A DNA stretch of 22,410 nucleotides from a bacterium (lineage in GTDB: Bacteria; Verrucomicrobiota; Verrucomicrobiia; Chthoniobacterales; Terrimicrobiaceae), in the NCBI GenBank assembly GCA_009920585.1, contig RFZT01000009.1, positions 1 to 22,410 on the forward strand, written 5' to 3'. The translations under genes and the position numbers were made by a program. Under the pieces are notes generated by a model that saw only the letters and a list, made by a program, of their open reading frames with translations, made no database searches and was not told the origin of the DNA. Below, piece after piece: positions 1 to 8,803 of the stretch; position 1 is the first letter of the stretch; every line of letters begins with the position of its first letter.

Positions 1-698
1 GACAAGTATTCACTACGGGTTAGCAGGATGTAATGCGGGGCGGCATCCGCGCGCAGCCAGGTGATCAGACTTCGAATACGAGGCTCTGGCATCACCGTGC
101 AACCGGCGGATGGAATTTTCGGACCCCGCTGAATGTGAAAAAAGATAGCACTCCCAGCTCCTGCAATCGGACTTTCCGCATTGTGGCGGATTTCGATAAG
201 CCATCGGTGAGGCGGATCGTCCAAACGCATGCGCTGGCTCTCAAACCAAGCTGGCGGATTTCGAAGATCGACTTGCACATGGCGGTTGTAGTTCGGCAAT
301 GAGGGGTCATCGATCCAGGCGTCGCTTTTGGAGATCGTGTGAAAGGGAAAATCGGCCCCCTTGGGCAATGCAGAATCATAAGTGAAGATTTTACCAATCT
401 TGAAAACGCCAGCGGGAGAACGTTTGTCGTGCTCGCATTTGAATGGATGGGGGTCGTTTTTGGGCGAGGGATGCACGCCAATCCCCCACGCAAGCCCATT
501 GCGACCGTAGAGAACATTCCAAGCTGCCGTTACTGGTACCCATTCGCTATCCCTTTTTTCGAAGAGTTGGAGACGTCCCGTCGAGGAGTTCCAATCAGGA
601 GCGATGGAAACAACGATTTGCTTGGTCTGCGACGATAGCACATCGGCCTTGAGGCAAATCGCTGAAAGCAGAAAGCCAAATAGGATCAAGTAGCGCAT
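1..698 (-). CDS. L,D-transpeptidase (YkuD-like) family protein, 3' end outside window
   Basis: The frame reads from an ATG at 698 for 232 codons to the window edge without a stop, so the C-terminus is missing. An N-terminal hydrophobic stretch (residues 1-18, ending Leu-Lys-Ala) looks like a signal peptide, placing the protein in the periplasm. The catalytic signature of the YkuD/ErfK-type (COG3786-like) fold is visible: DKRSPAGVFKIG at 91-102, HN at 172-173, GAGSAIFFHI at 180-189 and SAGC at 197-200, whose Cys200 would be the nucleophile. Such enzymes form 3-3 peptidoglycan cross-links or attach proteins to peptide stems; the actual substrate cannot be told from sequence. The gene starts 29 bp after the TPR gene and is probably co-transcribed with it. 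The family call rests on the motif pattern, and the missing end is unlikely to change it. Confidence 0.83.
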   Translation of the reverse strand, partial: MRYLILFGFLLSAICLKADVLSSQTKQIVVSIAPDWNSSTGRLQLFEKRDSEWVPVTAAWNVLYGRNGLAWGIGVHPSPKNDPHPFKCEHDKRSPAGVFKIGKIFTYDSALPKGADFPFHTISKSDAWIDDPSLPNYNRHVQVDLRNPPAWFESQRMRLDDPPHRWLIEIRHNAESPIAGAGSAIFFHIQRGPKIPSAGCTVMPEPRIRSLITWLRADAAPHYILLTRSEYL

Positions 699-727
699 GG
701 GTGGCCCTCAGCGCAGGCGGAAAACAA

Positions 728-1444
728 TCAAGGTTTCGTGGGAACAGGGACGGCTTCGACGGCGGGTTTTGCGACCGAGGCTTCTATTGAACCCGTGGTT
801 CCTTGGGGCCCTGGGGTCCCTGCGAGGCGAGACAATTGAGATGCCGCCATACGGGCCACGGGGGACTGCGGAAATTGCGACCCAATCATGTTGTAGGATC
901 GGCGCGCTTCCTCGCGTTGAAACGAGCGAAGATAAATCTCCGCTTCGGAATACGCGGCATAGGGGGCAGCGTAACTTTGGGGATATTGTGTAACCACTTG
1001 CTGGTAGGTCGCAATAGCGGATGCGGTGTCACCTGCTGAGTCTTGGTTTTGTCCGATACCCAATAAAGCGCCTCCAGCCAGTTCGTGCTTTGGGAAATCC
1101 TTCAGAAATGCACGGAAGGCGGCCGTGGAATCGTCCCATTTGCCTGCTTCGCGCAACGTGGAAGCGATGCGCATGCGAGCGTCGGCAGCTGGCATGCTGG
1201 AAGGATATTTAACGATGACGGCTTGATAGCCTTCGATCCCAGTTGCCTCAGCGAGGAGCTTTTGAGCATGGCTATTGGCTTGGTTGGTTTTAATGAACCA
1301 ACCGATTGCGGCCACGATGGTGAACAGAAGTATCGCGGCCCCAGTAAAAATGCGGGATTTATTTTTTTCCCAGAAGAGCTCGTTATCCAAGGCGGAATCT
1401 TCGAGAACCGGACCTTGCAAAAGGGGTGTTTGTGATGTTGCCAT
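728..1444 (-). CDS. Membrane-anchored tetratricopeptide-repeat protein
   Basis: This 238-residue protein has a cytoplasmic-looking N-terminus, one membrane segment at about residues 32-51, and then helical repeats with TPR spacing through about residue 205. Recognisable TPR-type pieces are the GKWDDSTAAFRAFLKDFP, GDTASAIATYQQVVTQYP and REEARRSYNMIGSQFP stretches. The tail is rich in Pro, Ala and Thr. The architecture (short N-terminus, single anchor, periplasmic TPRs) resembles YfgM-type proteins, which act as periplasmic chaperone partners of the SecYEG translocon. That parallel is by architecture only, and a general TPR scaffold is equally possible. The ATG follows the cysK stop codon after one base, a spacing that suggests translational coupling. 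The next gene encodes a secreted L,D-transpeptidase, consistent with an envelope role. Confidence 0.8.
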   Translation of the reverse strand: MATSQTPLLQGPVLEDSALDNELFWEKNKSRIFTGAAILLFTIVAAIGWFIKTNQANSHAQKLLAEATGIEGYQAVIVKYPSSMPAADARMRIASTLREAGKWDDSTAAFRAFLKDFPKHELAGGALLGIGQNQDSAGDTASAIATYQQVVTQYPQSYAAPYAAYSEAEIYLRSFQREEARRSYNMIGSQFPQSPVARMAASQLSRLAGTPGPQGTTGSIEASVAKPAVEAVPVPTKP

Positions 1445-1445
1445 A

Positions 1446-2429
1446 TTAACCGCCTACCTCCGCCCGTGCTGCGTCAGCGAGGGCTGTGCTCAGATAGCGC
1501 TCACCCGTCGAACAACCAATCGTGACGATCAATTTGCCTGCATTCTCGGGGCGCTTTGCGATTTCGATGGCAGCGTGGACGTTTGCTCCAGTGCTGATAC
1601 CACCAAGGATGCCTTCCTCCTTGGCGAGACGGCGAGCCATGGCAAAAGCGTCATCATTGCTGACTTGGACACACTCGATGATCTGGGCTTCACCAGCGGC
1701 ATTTTTGAGGTGGAGATTGTTGGGGACGAATCCGGCTCCAGTGCCTTGAATTTTATGTGGCCCTGGCTTGACTGGCTGACCGGCAAGAGTCTGGGAAATG
1801 ACAGGCGAGTCTGCTGGTTCCACGGCGATCGCTTGAAACGAGGGTTTGCGGGAACGGAGCGCTTCCACGCAACCGGTGATCGTTCCGCCTGTTCCAACGG
1901 CCGCGACGAAAATGTCGACTTTTCCATCGGAGTCGGCCCAGATTTCTTCGGCCGTCGTTTTTGAATGGATCGCAGGATTGGCTGGGTTGTTGAATTGTTG
2001 AGGCATCCACGCGTTCGGGGTTTCCTGAACAAGGGCCTCAGCCTTGGCGATAGCGCCTTTCATTCCCTCGGAACCAGGAGTGAGAACAAGCTTCGCGCCG
2101 AGCATCGCCAGGAGGGTGCGGCGCTCGAGGCTCATGGTTTCAGGCATGGTAAGGATAATCTTGTAGCCTTTTGCTGCGGCGACGAACGCGAGGGCAATGC
2201 CTGTGTTTCCGCTGGTAGGCTCGATGATGACGGTGTCTGGCTTGAGGATGCCTCGTTGTTCGGCATCTTCGATCATGGCCATGCCGATGCGGTCTTTCAC
2301 GCTACCTAGCGGATTAAAGAATTCGCATTTGAGAGCGATGGTGGCGTTGAGACCGGCTGTGACGCGGTTGAGTTTGACCAGGGGTGTGTGGCCCACGGTT
2401 TCGACGATGTTATTGTAAATCTTTGCCAT
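1446..2429 (-). CDS. cysK: Cysteine synthase A (O-acetylserine sulfhydrylase)
   Basis: A full-length 327-residue PLP-dependent enzyme that converts O-acetylserine and sulfide to cysteine in the cytoplasm. The PLP lysine lies in NPLGSVKDRIG (Lys45), the substrate-binding loop is TSGNTG at 72-77, the phosphate-binding loop is GTGGTITG at 179-186, and TGAGFVP follows. The C-terminal STGERYLSTAL segment is typical of CysK/CysM enzymes. The length matches CysK, and no CBS domain is attached, which argues against cystathionine beta-synthase. The ATG at 2429 is preceded by no obvious Shine-Dalgarno sequence. The gene lies 70 bp downstream of ppc and one base upstream of the TPR gene, so it sits in the middle of a probable four-gene unit. 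No T-box or SAM-type riboswitch was seen in the short gap upstream. Confidence 0.97.
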   Translation of the reverse strand: MAKIYNNIVETVGHTPLVKLNRVTAGLNATIALKCEFFNPLGSVKDRIGMAMIEDAEQRGILKPDTVIIEPTSGNTGIALAFVAAAKGYKIILTMPETMSLERRTLLAMLGAKLVLTPGSEGMKGAIAKAEALVQETPNAWMPQQFNNPANPAIHSKTTAEEIWADSDGKVDIFVAAVGTGGTITGCVEALRSRKPSFQAIAVEPADSPVISQTLAGQPVKPGPHKIQGTGAGFVPNNLHLKNAAGEAQIIECVQVSNDDAFAMARRLAKEEGILGGISTGANVHAAIEIAKRPENAGKLIVTIGCSTGERYLSTALADAARAEVGG

Positions 2430-2499
2430 AGGTTTCAGCGTGAGGCACGATTACTACACAAGCAAAGAAGCTAGTGCAACCCTGATTGAGGGGGCTATT

Positions 2500-5271
2500 T
2501 TATCCGGTCGTTCGCAACCCGCTCGCGATCGCGTTAATGCTCAGGAGTACTTGGGGAAGCAGTTTATCCTTAAGCGGTGTCGAGGTCGCGCCCGTGGTGC
2601 GCCATTTCGAAAGGAGTTCGACTTGGTGAATATGAAGCGAACGTAGACCCGCGTCACGGAGGGCGAGGGTCTTGAGCATGCGTGGGCGGCGGAGTTCCAG
2701 ACTGCCTCCAAAGACCTCGGCCATCATCGAGCGCGTGGCATCAAATTCGTTGAGAATAATAGCGAGTATCGTCTCTCTGACTTCTGGATCAGTTACAAGG
2801 GTCGCATAGAGGGACATGATATCCCGATCTGCGCTGGCCAGGTTCGTCTCCACGTTAGTGAGAACATAGTAGAGGAAGGGGGATTTTTTGAGCCCTTTGG
2901 AGAGGCTTTGAAAGAGGAGCGGACGATTCGTTGAAATTTCGCGAAGGGCGCTGCCCACGCCGAACCACCCAGGAAGGTAGTGCCGGCTTTGATTCCAACT
3001 GAAGACCCAGGGAATGGCGCGCAGATCGGCTAGAGTGCGCTGACCCGTGCGGCGTGAGGGTCGGGAACCGATACGGCTCGTCTCAAGGGCATCAATCGGC
3101 GTGGCCTCCGAAAAGTAGGCCATGAAGTGAGGGTGCTGGATGAGTGAGGTGTAGGCGTTGCGGCTAGACGAGGAAAGAAATTCGCAGGTCGGCAGGAAGT
3201 CGTCGTCAGCGTGACTCTGGGATTGCTGAATGGAAACAGCGGCAACACCGGCCTGCAATAATTCGAGGTTATGGACCGCTGATGCGATGTTTCCGTATTT
3301 TTGAAAAATGGTTTCACCTTGCTCGGTGACGCGCAGATCCCCGCGAACCGAACCACGTGGAAGCGCATCTAGAAAGCGATGTGTGGGACCTGCGCCGCGG
3401 CTGATCGTGCCACCCCGGCCGTGAAAAAACCGAATCTTGGCACCGGCTTCGTAGCCTGCCATGGCGAGGGCTTGTTGGGATTGATGGAGGGCCCACTGAC
3501 TCGCGAAAATACCGCAATCTTTGTTGCTGTCGCTATATCCGATCATGACCTGCTGGATCGGCAGGTTGCGTTGGGGTGACGGGATTCGTGTCACTCCACG
3601 GAGTTGGAAGTCGAGACTGCGTTTGGTGACCGGGTGGGCAAGAAAATCCCGAACGATGGAGGGGCCATTTTCGAGATCGTCGAGGGTTTCAAAAAGCGGA
3701 ACGACCGGGACCTCGCATACAAGGCCCTCCGTGGACCAGTGGGCCAAGCCGACTTCGCGTGCGAGCAGATAAACGCAAAGAAGATCGGAGAGCCGCTTCG
3801 TCATACTCACGATCAGGGACCCAATGCCGTCGTGGCCGTATTTTTGAATGTGCCGGCGGAGGACGCCATAGCAGGCGAGAACAGCATCAGCCTCGAGTCC
3901 CGCCGTGGCATCGGCTCCAATAAACGGACGCGGTGAGCGAAGTTCCTTTTCCAGAAAAGCAATGCGGCGCTTCTCATTCCACTTTGAGAACGGACCATCA
4001 TCGGAGCCGCTGGCCTTGAGAAGCTGATCGATGGCAAGATCGTGAAAGTGGCTATTCTGGCGGATATCTAGTGAGGCGAGGTGAAATCCGAAGGCATCCA
4101 ACGCGCGCCGCACGGGTGAGACGGCCGTGTCGGCTAGGCGCCCCGCTCCACTTTCATGCAAAGAGTCGGAGAGAAGGGCGAGATGGGCCTCCAGTTCGTA
4201 GGGATGACGATATTGGATCCCGCCACCTTCCACGAGTTTCGCCTCTTCGACTTCGCCGGTGGTGACGGGTAGTTTGCCTTGAAGGAAGAGCACAAATTGA
4301 CGCCACGGTTCGTCGGAGTAGCTGAGCTTGAGACTTTCCGCAAGGGATGGGTTTTCTTCGGAGAACTTAGTGAGCAGGGACTGTAGTGATGCCGGAAAAT
4401 CCTGAAAGTTGCTTGAGAGGGGAAGCTTCGTAGAAAGGTCTTCCATTTGCCGGTAAAGAACAACGAGAGCGCTCAAGCGGAGTTCTCTCAGGCTGGATTG
4501 AGTGACAGAAGCGGTGACGAGGGGATGGCCGTCGCGGTCGCCGCCGACCCATGTGCCCAAGCGAATTTTCGGCCGACTGAGTGGGTCCGCGAGAAGACGA
4601 GCATCAAAGCCAACGGATTTCCAAGATTGAATCAACCTCTGGTCGAGTCGTGAGAGTGCGAGAGGGAAGACCTCGCGGAGATAATAAATCACACCTCGGC
4701 GCTCGGTGGCCACATCGGGTTTTTCCAAGAGGATCTCGCCGGTACGCCAGAGGCGTTCCAGCACGACTTTGATTTGATCGCGGAGGTCGTCTCTTTGAGC
4801 GGGAGTGAGTTGATTTGCCTCCCGCGCGGTGAGGAGACCGTGAATGGCGCGATGTTGCTCTAGCACAGCCGCGCGTTTCGCCTCGGTGGGGTGAGCAGTG
4901 AGAACAGGCTCAATGCGGATCGTGAGAAGAGCAGCGGCAATCTCTTCGGGCGACATGCCGGAATCCGCAAGGGCGCGCAATTGGTTCGGCCAAAGCCCAG
5001 GCTCAGATTCGCAGCCTTTCTCGATTTCGCGTGCTCGGCGAGTTTGGAAGGCGGCATTTTCCTCGACCATATTAAGGAGTTGGAAAGCGATCGAGGTCGC
5101 CTGCTCAAATCCCTCGGAGCATCCGGCCATGGTCCCAACCCAAGGCAAGCGCTCAGCGACTTCATCCTCTCCAAGTTCATGTAAAACTTCTTGGAGACAC
5201 CCCATAAGAAAATCTAGATCTGCGGAGATTTTCTCGAAACCCGATGCAATATATTCAGCCGTTGTATTCAC
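2500..5271 (-). CDS. ppc: Phosphoenolpyruvate carboxylase
   Basis: Encodes 923 residues, the usual length for bacterial PEP carboxylase, which makes oxaloacetate from PEP and bicarbonate to refill the TCA cycle. Visible active-site motifs are LTAHPTEAKR (124-133, catalytic His127), GTWVGGDRDGHP (239-250), VMIGYSDSNKD (575-585) and the mobile glycine loop FHGRGGTISRGAGP (616-629). The C-terminus ends with the expected Ala-Ser-Gly-Leu-Arg-Thr-Thr-Gly, close to the classical RNTG end that reaches the active site, so the protein is complete. The glycine loop differs from the Escherichia coli form (Ser and Ala at two Gly positions), suggesting a divergent subfamily. The start is a GTG at 5271; it keeps the full N-terminal helix and no better upstream start was seen. 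It is the first gene of the ppc-cysK-TPR-transpeptidase series. Confidence 0.97.
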   Translation of the reverse strand: MNTTAEYIASGFEKISADLDFLMGCLQEVLHELGEDEVAERLPWVGTMAGCSEGFEQATSIAFQLLNMVEENAAFQTRRAREIEKGCESEPGLWPNQLRALADSGMSPEEIAAALLTIRIEPVLTAHPTEAKRAAVLEQHRAIHGLLTAREANQLTPAQRDDLRDQIKVVLERLWRTGEILLEKPDVATERRGVIYYLREVFPLALSRLDQRLIQSWKSVGFDARLLADPLSRPKIRLGTWVGGDRDGHPLVTASVTQSSLRELRLSALVVLYRQMEDLSTKLPLSSNFQDFPASLQSLLTKFSEENPSLAESLKLSYSDEPWRQFVLFLQGKLPVTTGEVEEAKLVEGGGIQYRHPYELEAHLALLSDSLHESGAGRLADTAVSPVRRALDAFGFHLASLDIRQNSHFHDLAIDQLLKASGSDDGPFSKWNEKRRIAFLEKELRSPRPFIGADATAGLEADAVLACYGVLRRHIQKYGHDGIGSLIVSMTKRLSDLLCVYLLAREVGLAHWSTEGLVCEVPVVPLFETLDDLENGPSIVRDFLAHPVTKRSLDFQLRGVTRIPSPQRNLPIQQVMIGYSDSNKDCGIFASQWALHQSQQALAMAGYEAGAKIRFFHGRGGTISRGAGPTHRFLDALPRGSVRGDLRVTEQGETIFQKYGNIASAVHNLELLQAGVAAVSIQQSQSHADDDFLPTCEFLSSSSRNAYTSLIQHPHFMAYFSEATPIDALETSRIGSRPSRRTGQRTLADLRAIPWVFSWNQSRHYLPGWFGVGSALREISTNRPLLFQSLSKGLKKSPFLYYVLTNVETNLASADRDIMSLYATLVTDPEVRETILAIILNEFDATRSMMAEVFGGSLELRRPRMLKTLALRDAGLRSLHIHQVELLSKWRTTGATSTPLKDKLLPQVLLSINAIASGLRTTG

Positions 5272-5358
5272 CCTAAGAGCGGACTCTTGCGGGTTTCGGG
5301 AAAAATTTCAACGCCTGAGGTTGATTTTCCTGACAAATATTCTCGAAGAGCGAGTCTA

Positions 5359-5910
5359 CTAGACCTCAGTCTTCGGAGCGAAGGCGAGCATGAGCATAGT
5401 CACGCCGCTGAAAATAGCCTGAATTCCGTAAAGCGAACCGATGACCCATTCCGAGTCCAGAGGCCAGCGGGCATAAACCATACCGGCGAGGATAAGCGCG
5501 ACAAAGCCATTGAGAAAAAGCCACAGCCAAGCCGAATTTTCCTTCATGCGAAGAGACGTTAGAATGCAAATAAGGCCCTCAACCAAAAAGACTGCAGCCA
5601 AGATGAGTGTGAGTGTGGCCATGCCGGCAATGGTGAAAAAGAACAGCGACGAACCGGCAGCGATGCGAATGATCGCGGACAAGGACGAAAGGACCCGGTG
5701 GGCAAGCTGTTTGCCGAATAGGGCCTGAAAAAAACCGATGACACCACTCACAAGGCAGAGCGCCCCGATAAACTGCGTCAGAATATAGGAAAAAAGAACC
5801 GGCGCGGAGATGGCAAAAATACCGACCAATACGGAGAGGGCACCGCCAGCAAGCATCCACCTGCGGTTCGGAGAAAGGGATTGAGTGTTCATAGATTTCT
5901 TACTCACCAT
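5359..5910 (-). CDS. HdeD family / DUF308 membrane protein
   Basis: A small integral membrane protein of about 183 residues with six predicted membrane segments. The short hydrophobic helices carry Gly/Ala-rich turns, and Trp-Pro-Leu precedes the last pair, as in the HdeD/DUF308 family. Escherichia coli HdeD is linked to acid resistance at high cell density, but the molecular activity of the family is poorly defined and none is claimed here. The ATG at 5910 is chosen because AAGGGTG lies 6-7 bases upstream. It overlaps the stop region of the Wzc-like kinase gene by 11 bp. A second in-frame ATG at 5892, 8 bp after that stop, is a real alternative and would give 177 residues. Position makes it the last gene of the polysaccharide export operon, though its role there is unknown. 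Confidence 0.78.
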   Translation of the reverse strand: MVSKKSMNTQSLSPNRRWMLAGGALSVLVGIFAISAPVLFSYILTQFIGALCLVSGVIGFFQALFGKQLAHRVLSSLSAIIRIAAGSSLFFFTIAGMATLTLILAAVFLVEGLICILTSLRMKENSAWLWLFLNGFVALILAGMVYARWPLDSEWVIGSLYGIQAIFSGVTMLMLAFAPKTEV

Positions 5911-7486
5911 ACACACCCTTGGCGCCATAGGAACCGTAGTATTTACCCGAATAGTAATAGGCATAGTAACCGCCACGACCGCTTGGCAGGAAGTTGAGAA
6001 TGAGGCCGGCGGGGCTGGTTTTTGTTTCCTCCAAAGATTTGATCGCTCTCATCACCATTTTCTTGGGTGTGATAAAGGCTCGCACAACTAGCGTGCAAAG
6101 ATCGATGTGGGGTGCGATGAGGAGGGTGTCACTCACAGCGAGAAGAGGCGCAGAATCGATCACAATGCGGTCATATTTCTCGAGGGCCTCCTTGAGGACG
6201 CGGTCAATATTCTCGAAGGTGAGCAACTCCGAGGGATTCGGTGCGCGGCCACCAGCTGTCATGATCTGCAAGTTGTCGATGTGCGTGGGGACGATGGCGT
6301 TTTTCATCGAGCAAGTCCGCAACAGCACCTCGGAGAGACCGGGCTTACGGTTCTCACCGAAAAACACGATTGATCCGCCCGGCTTGCGAAGATCGGCGTC
6401 GATGAAGAGGGTGTTGAATCCCTGCTGAGCGAGGGTGACAGCGAAATTCGAACTGCAAAAGGTCTTGCCTTCGCTGGGCATCGAACTTGTGAACAAAAAT
6501 GTGCGTGCGTTCTCATTGATGCGGTGAAGCGTCAACGAAGCTCGCAGAGATCGGAAGGACTCGGCTACGATGCCCGATCTTTCTTCGTTCGTGACTAGCA
6601 CACTGGCCCTAGCATTGAGACTAAGCTTAGGAATCGCCGCGATGACCCCAACGCCTGTGATGCCCTCGACCTGATCGACTGTTTTCATGCTCGTGTCCAT
6701 GAAAAACATCAGGAGGGCCAATCCCACACCAATGGCCGCACCGCCAAGCAGGCATTGGGTCCACTTCTTCATGGCGCTTGGGCGAATTGGCCCTGCCCCT
6801 ACGGCCGTTTCGTGGATGCGAACGGGGGACTCCGTGAGTTGCTTGGAGACATCAACTTCTTTGAGTCGCGAGATAACCGAGTTATAGAGGGCTTGGTCGG
6901 TTTCCTGTTCGCGTTTGATATCATTATACTCGATGGCCTTGTGTGTCACTTCGAGAAGACGCGCCTCGGATGCGTCACGGGCCAGCTTCATTTCCTTTGA
7001 CTGAACTTCGAGACGGTTGCGGGAGCTATCAAGAAGACCCAAGGCATCTTTGAGTATCCGCTTAAGATCAGCCTTGGTGAGGTCGATTTGCGTTTTGATG
7101 GCGATATAGGACGGATGCTTTGCGCGGTATCGCTGGGAGACGATGGCTAAATCGCGTTGCCGAGCATTCAACGTCTCGGAATATTGAGCTACCTTCGGTT
7201 CCGCCGCCACGCTGGGTAGAGTGAGAAGCTCCTCCAACTCACCTGTGTTAGCCCGAATAACAGCCAAATCGCTATCGATCTGTTCAATGCGGCGCTGTAT
7301 GAGAGTTTGGCTATTCGAAACCTCGCTCACTTGGGCTTGGGCTGAAGAGAGCATTGTCTCAATGGAGGCAGCGCGCTCCCTTTCGCGAAAGCTCTGCATG
7401 GCTTCCTCGGAAACCCGCAATTTTTTACGCAGTCGATCCGCTTCTTCAAGCAGGAATTTAGCGAATGTATTCATCAGCATAAGCAT
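5900..7486 (-). CDS. Wzc-type polysaccharide tyrosine autokinase, C-terminal part (coiled coil, second membrane helix, kinase)
   Basis: This is the larger fragment of a capsule/exopolysaccharide chain-length regulator and bacterial tyrosine kinase. Residues about 10-215 form a long periplasmic coiled coil. A PVRI motif and Pro-rich segment (221-237) precede the second membrane helix (about 245-262). The kinase domain follows, with Walker A SSMPSEGKT (334-342), Walker A' FIDADLR (361-367) and Walker B IVIDSAP (441-447). The tail carries nine tyrosines between 507 and 526, the usual autophosphorylation cluster. The first membrane helix and the Wzz core are encoded in another frame (7458-8003), overlapping by 29 bp. 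Translated alone from the ATG at 7486, this part would put its coiled coil on the wrong side of the membrane. The first codons before about AKFLLEEADRL (from 7462) are probably not native protein. Confidence 0.83.
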   Translation of the reverse strand: MLMLMNTFAKFLLEEADRLRKKLRVSEEAMQSFRERERAASIETMLSSAQAQVSEVSNSQTLIQRRIEQIDSDLAVIRANTGELEELLTLPSVAAEPKVAQYSETLNARQRDLAIVSQRYRAKHPSYIAIKTQIDLTKADLKRILKDALGLLDSSRNRLEVQSKEMKLARDASEARLLEVTHKAIEYNDIKREQETDQALYNSVISRLKEVDVSKQLTESPVRIHETAVGAGPIRPSAMKKWTQCLLGGAAIGVGLALLMFFMDTSMKTVDQVEGITGVGVIAAIPKLSLNARASVLVTNEERSGIVAESFRSLRASLTLHRINENARTFLFTSSMPSEGKTFCSSNFAVTLAQQGFNTLFIDADLRKPGGSIVFFGENRKPGLSEVLLRTCSMKNAIVPTHIDNLQIMTAGGRAPNPSELLTFENIDRVLKEALEKYDRIVIDSAPLLAVSDTLLIAPHIDLCTLVVRAFITPKKMVMRAIKSLEETKTSPAGLILNFLPSGRGGYYAYYYSGKYYGSYGAKGVYGE

Positions 7487-8003
7487 TGGCCAATTTCACG
7501 GAGAGGTTCGGATCTCTGCTCGTAATCGATACATCGATCAAACGCGTTTGGGGACGGTAAACAACGCCCACCATTCCAGAGAGAGCGCCAGCTGCGCGAT
7601 CGTTGGTTCCGTCCTTAGCTGGTATACCAACAGAGGAAAGGAAGCGCGGATCCTGATCAAGCTTGAGGCGAGCGCTCACTCGCTGGGCAAATGGGTAGCT
7701 GCGAATCAAATCGACAACGGTATTGATCATGTCGATGCTGCGAATCTGCTCGTCGCGCACCTGCGAAAACCTTGGATCCAAAATGCGGGACTGATCCTGT
7801 TCGATAAAAAGAACGGCTCGCGCACGATAAGTGGTCTCAATCTTGGAAAGGGTGAATCCAGCATAGATGGCACCTAGAATTACGCAGAGAATAACAACCC
7901 AAAGGCGGTCGATGACCGCATGGAAATATTCGCGCCAATCTATCGACTCCAGCGGTGGTGTTGCTTCTGGGGGACGGGGTTGAATGGCCTGATCTGTGCT
8001 CAT
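7458..8003 (-). CDS. Wzc-type chain-length regulator, N-terminal part (Wzz domain)
   Basis: This 181-residue frame holds the front of the same Wzc-like protein: a short cytoplasmic Pro-rich leader, IDWREYFHAVIDRLW leading into membrane helix 1 (about 33-51), and the periplasmic Wzz core, with KIETTYRARAVLFIE and later LANAYADEYIR. In intact homologues the last phrase continues directly into the coiled coil, but here a TAA follows the Arg codon, and the continuation is found in the +1 frame (5900-7486). No ribosome-binding site is evident before the ATG at 8003. The gene follows the Wza-type gene by 36 bp in the export operon. Length and content strongly suggest one gene broken by a one-base change rather than a designed two-protein kinase, because natural splits of this family separate the membrane adaptor from the kinase. 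Confidence 0.83.
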   Translation of the reverse strand: MSTDQAIQPRPPEATPPLESIDWREYFHAVIDRLWVVILCVILGAIYAGFTLSKIETTYRARAVLFIEQDQSRILDPRFSQVRDEQIRSIDMINTVVDLIRSYPFAQRVSARLKLDQDPRFLSSVGIPAKDGTNDRAAGALSGMVGVVYRPQTRLIDVSITSRDPNLSVKLANAYADEYIR

Positions 8004-8039
8004 CGGAAGTTGTGCTTAATTAGAATTACGGGATCGCGG

Positions 8040-8777
8040 TTAATACCAACTTTCACCAACAGTGATGATATCGCCCGGCAAGACATCGAAACTGCCGCCA
8101 TGGGGATCTTCGAGTTTCTTAGTGTTCACTTTGATGGTTTGGGTTTTCCCATCCACGGACCTCTTGACAGTGATGTTTCGGGTATCTGCGATGCGACTAA
8201 AGCCTCCAGCCATGCCGATGGCCTCGAGAATACCCAGAGATTCGGTGCCTTGAAGTTCGTAGCTGCCAGGCCGTGTGACTTGTCCGATAATCGTGAATTT
8301 CCTTTGGGTATAAGAAACAATATTCAGGTAAACTTGGGGATCCACGACGTAGTCGGCGTTAAGAAGTTTGCGAATATGCTCTTGAGCCTCTCGCACGCTC
8401 ATGCCAACAACTTTGACCTCTCCCAGAAGTGGCAATTGGACACGGCCGTCACGGGCAATTTTTGAGCGCATATTCAAGTCGGGCTCTTTGTAGACCATCA
8501 AGTCGAGCGTATCGCCAGCAGACAGTATGTAGTCGCCCTCGCCCGCCATCAAGGAGGGAAGCGGTGCGTCCGTTCCAGAAGGCTTTTCGGCAGGGGAAGG
8601 TCGATTTTCCTGCGCTGGTGCGGGGGCAGACCGGTAGGCTCCAGCTGGAGATGTAGGATCTGCTTGGGTCTGCGGAGGGGGAAGGACTGGCGGGGCCGCA
8701 GAAAGAGGCAGCAATGCCGTAAATGCAGTGAAAATGAGAACTAAACAACTGATAGGAGAAGGGGATTGAGCGAACAT
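8040..8777 (-). CDS. Wza-type polysaccharide export protein (Poly_export + SLBB domains)
   Basis: A 245-residue secreted protein of capsule/exopolysaccharide export. A signal peptide (about 1-28) and a Pro-rich linker (29-78) are followed by a Poly_export domain (about 80-155; starts DYILSAGDTLDLMVY) and one SLBB domain (about 160-212; KFTIIGQVTRPGSYEL). The end, PGDIITVGESWY, is the usual close of the SLBB region. The protein lacks the C-terminal amphipathic helix that lets Escherichia coli Wza form its own outer-membrane pore. No convincing lipobox cysteine is present (Cys11 lies too early in the signal sequence). It therefore probably forms the periplasmic channel and needs a separate outer-membrane exit, which the barrel encoded 26 bp upstream could provide. 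The Wzc-like gene downstream would be its inner-membrane partner. Confidence 0.92.
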   Translation of the reverse strand: MFAQSPSPISCLVLIFTAFTALLPLSAAPPVLPPPQTQADPTSPAGAYRSAPAPAQENRPSPAEKPSGTDAPLPSLMAGEGDYILSAGDTLDLMVYKEPDLNMRSKIARDGRVQLPLLGEVKVVGMSVREAQEHIRKLLNADYVVDPQVYLNIVSYTQRKFTIIGQVTRPGSYELQGTESLGILEAIGMAGGFSRIADTRNITVKRSVDGKTQTIKVNTKKLEDPHGGSFDVLPGDIITVGESWY

Positions 8778-8803
8778 TCCAGTGTCAAACTAAACAGAAC
8801 TAC

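Noticed and set aside
92..517. 141-codon minus-strand open frame near the left edge
   Set aside because: It overlaps the L,D-transpeptidase frame (1-698), which has a signal peptide and the full catalytic motif. This frame shows neither.
1275..1964. 229-codon plus-strand open frame
   Set aside because: Antisense to the end of the TPR gene and to cysK; no domain or signal is visible in the translation.
5335..5358. Possible short hairpin (CTCG/CGAG) between the HdeD-like gene and ppc
   Set aside because: The stem is only 4 bp and no U-run of useful length follows, so it does not support a terminator.
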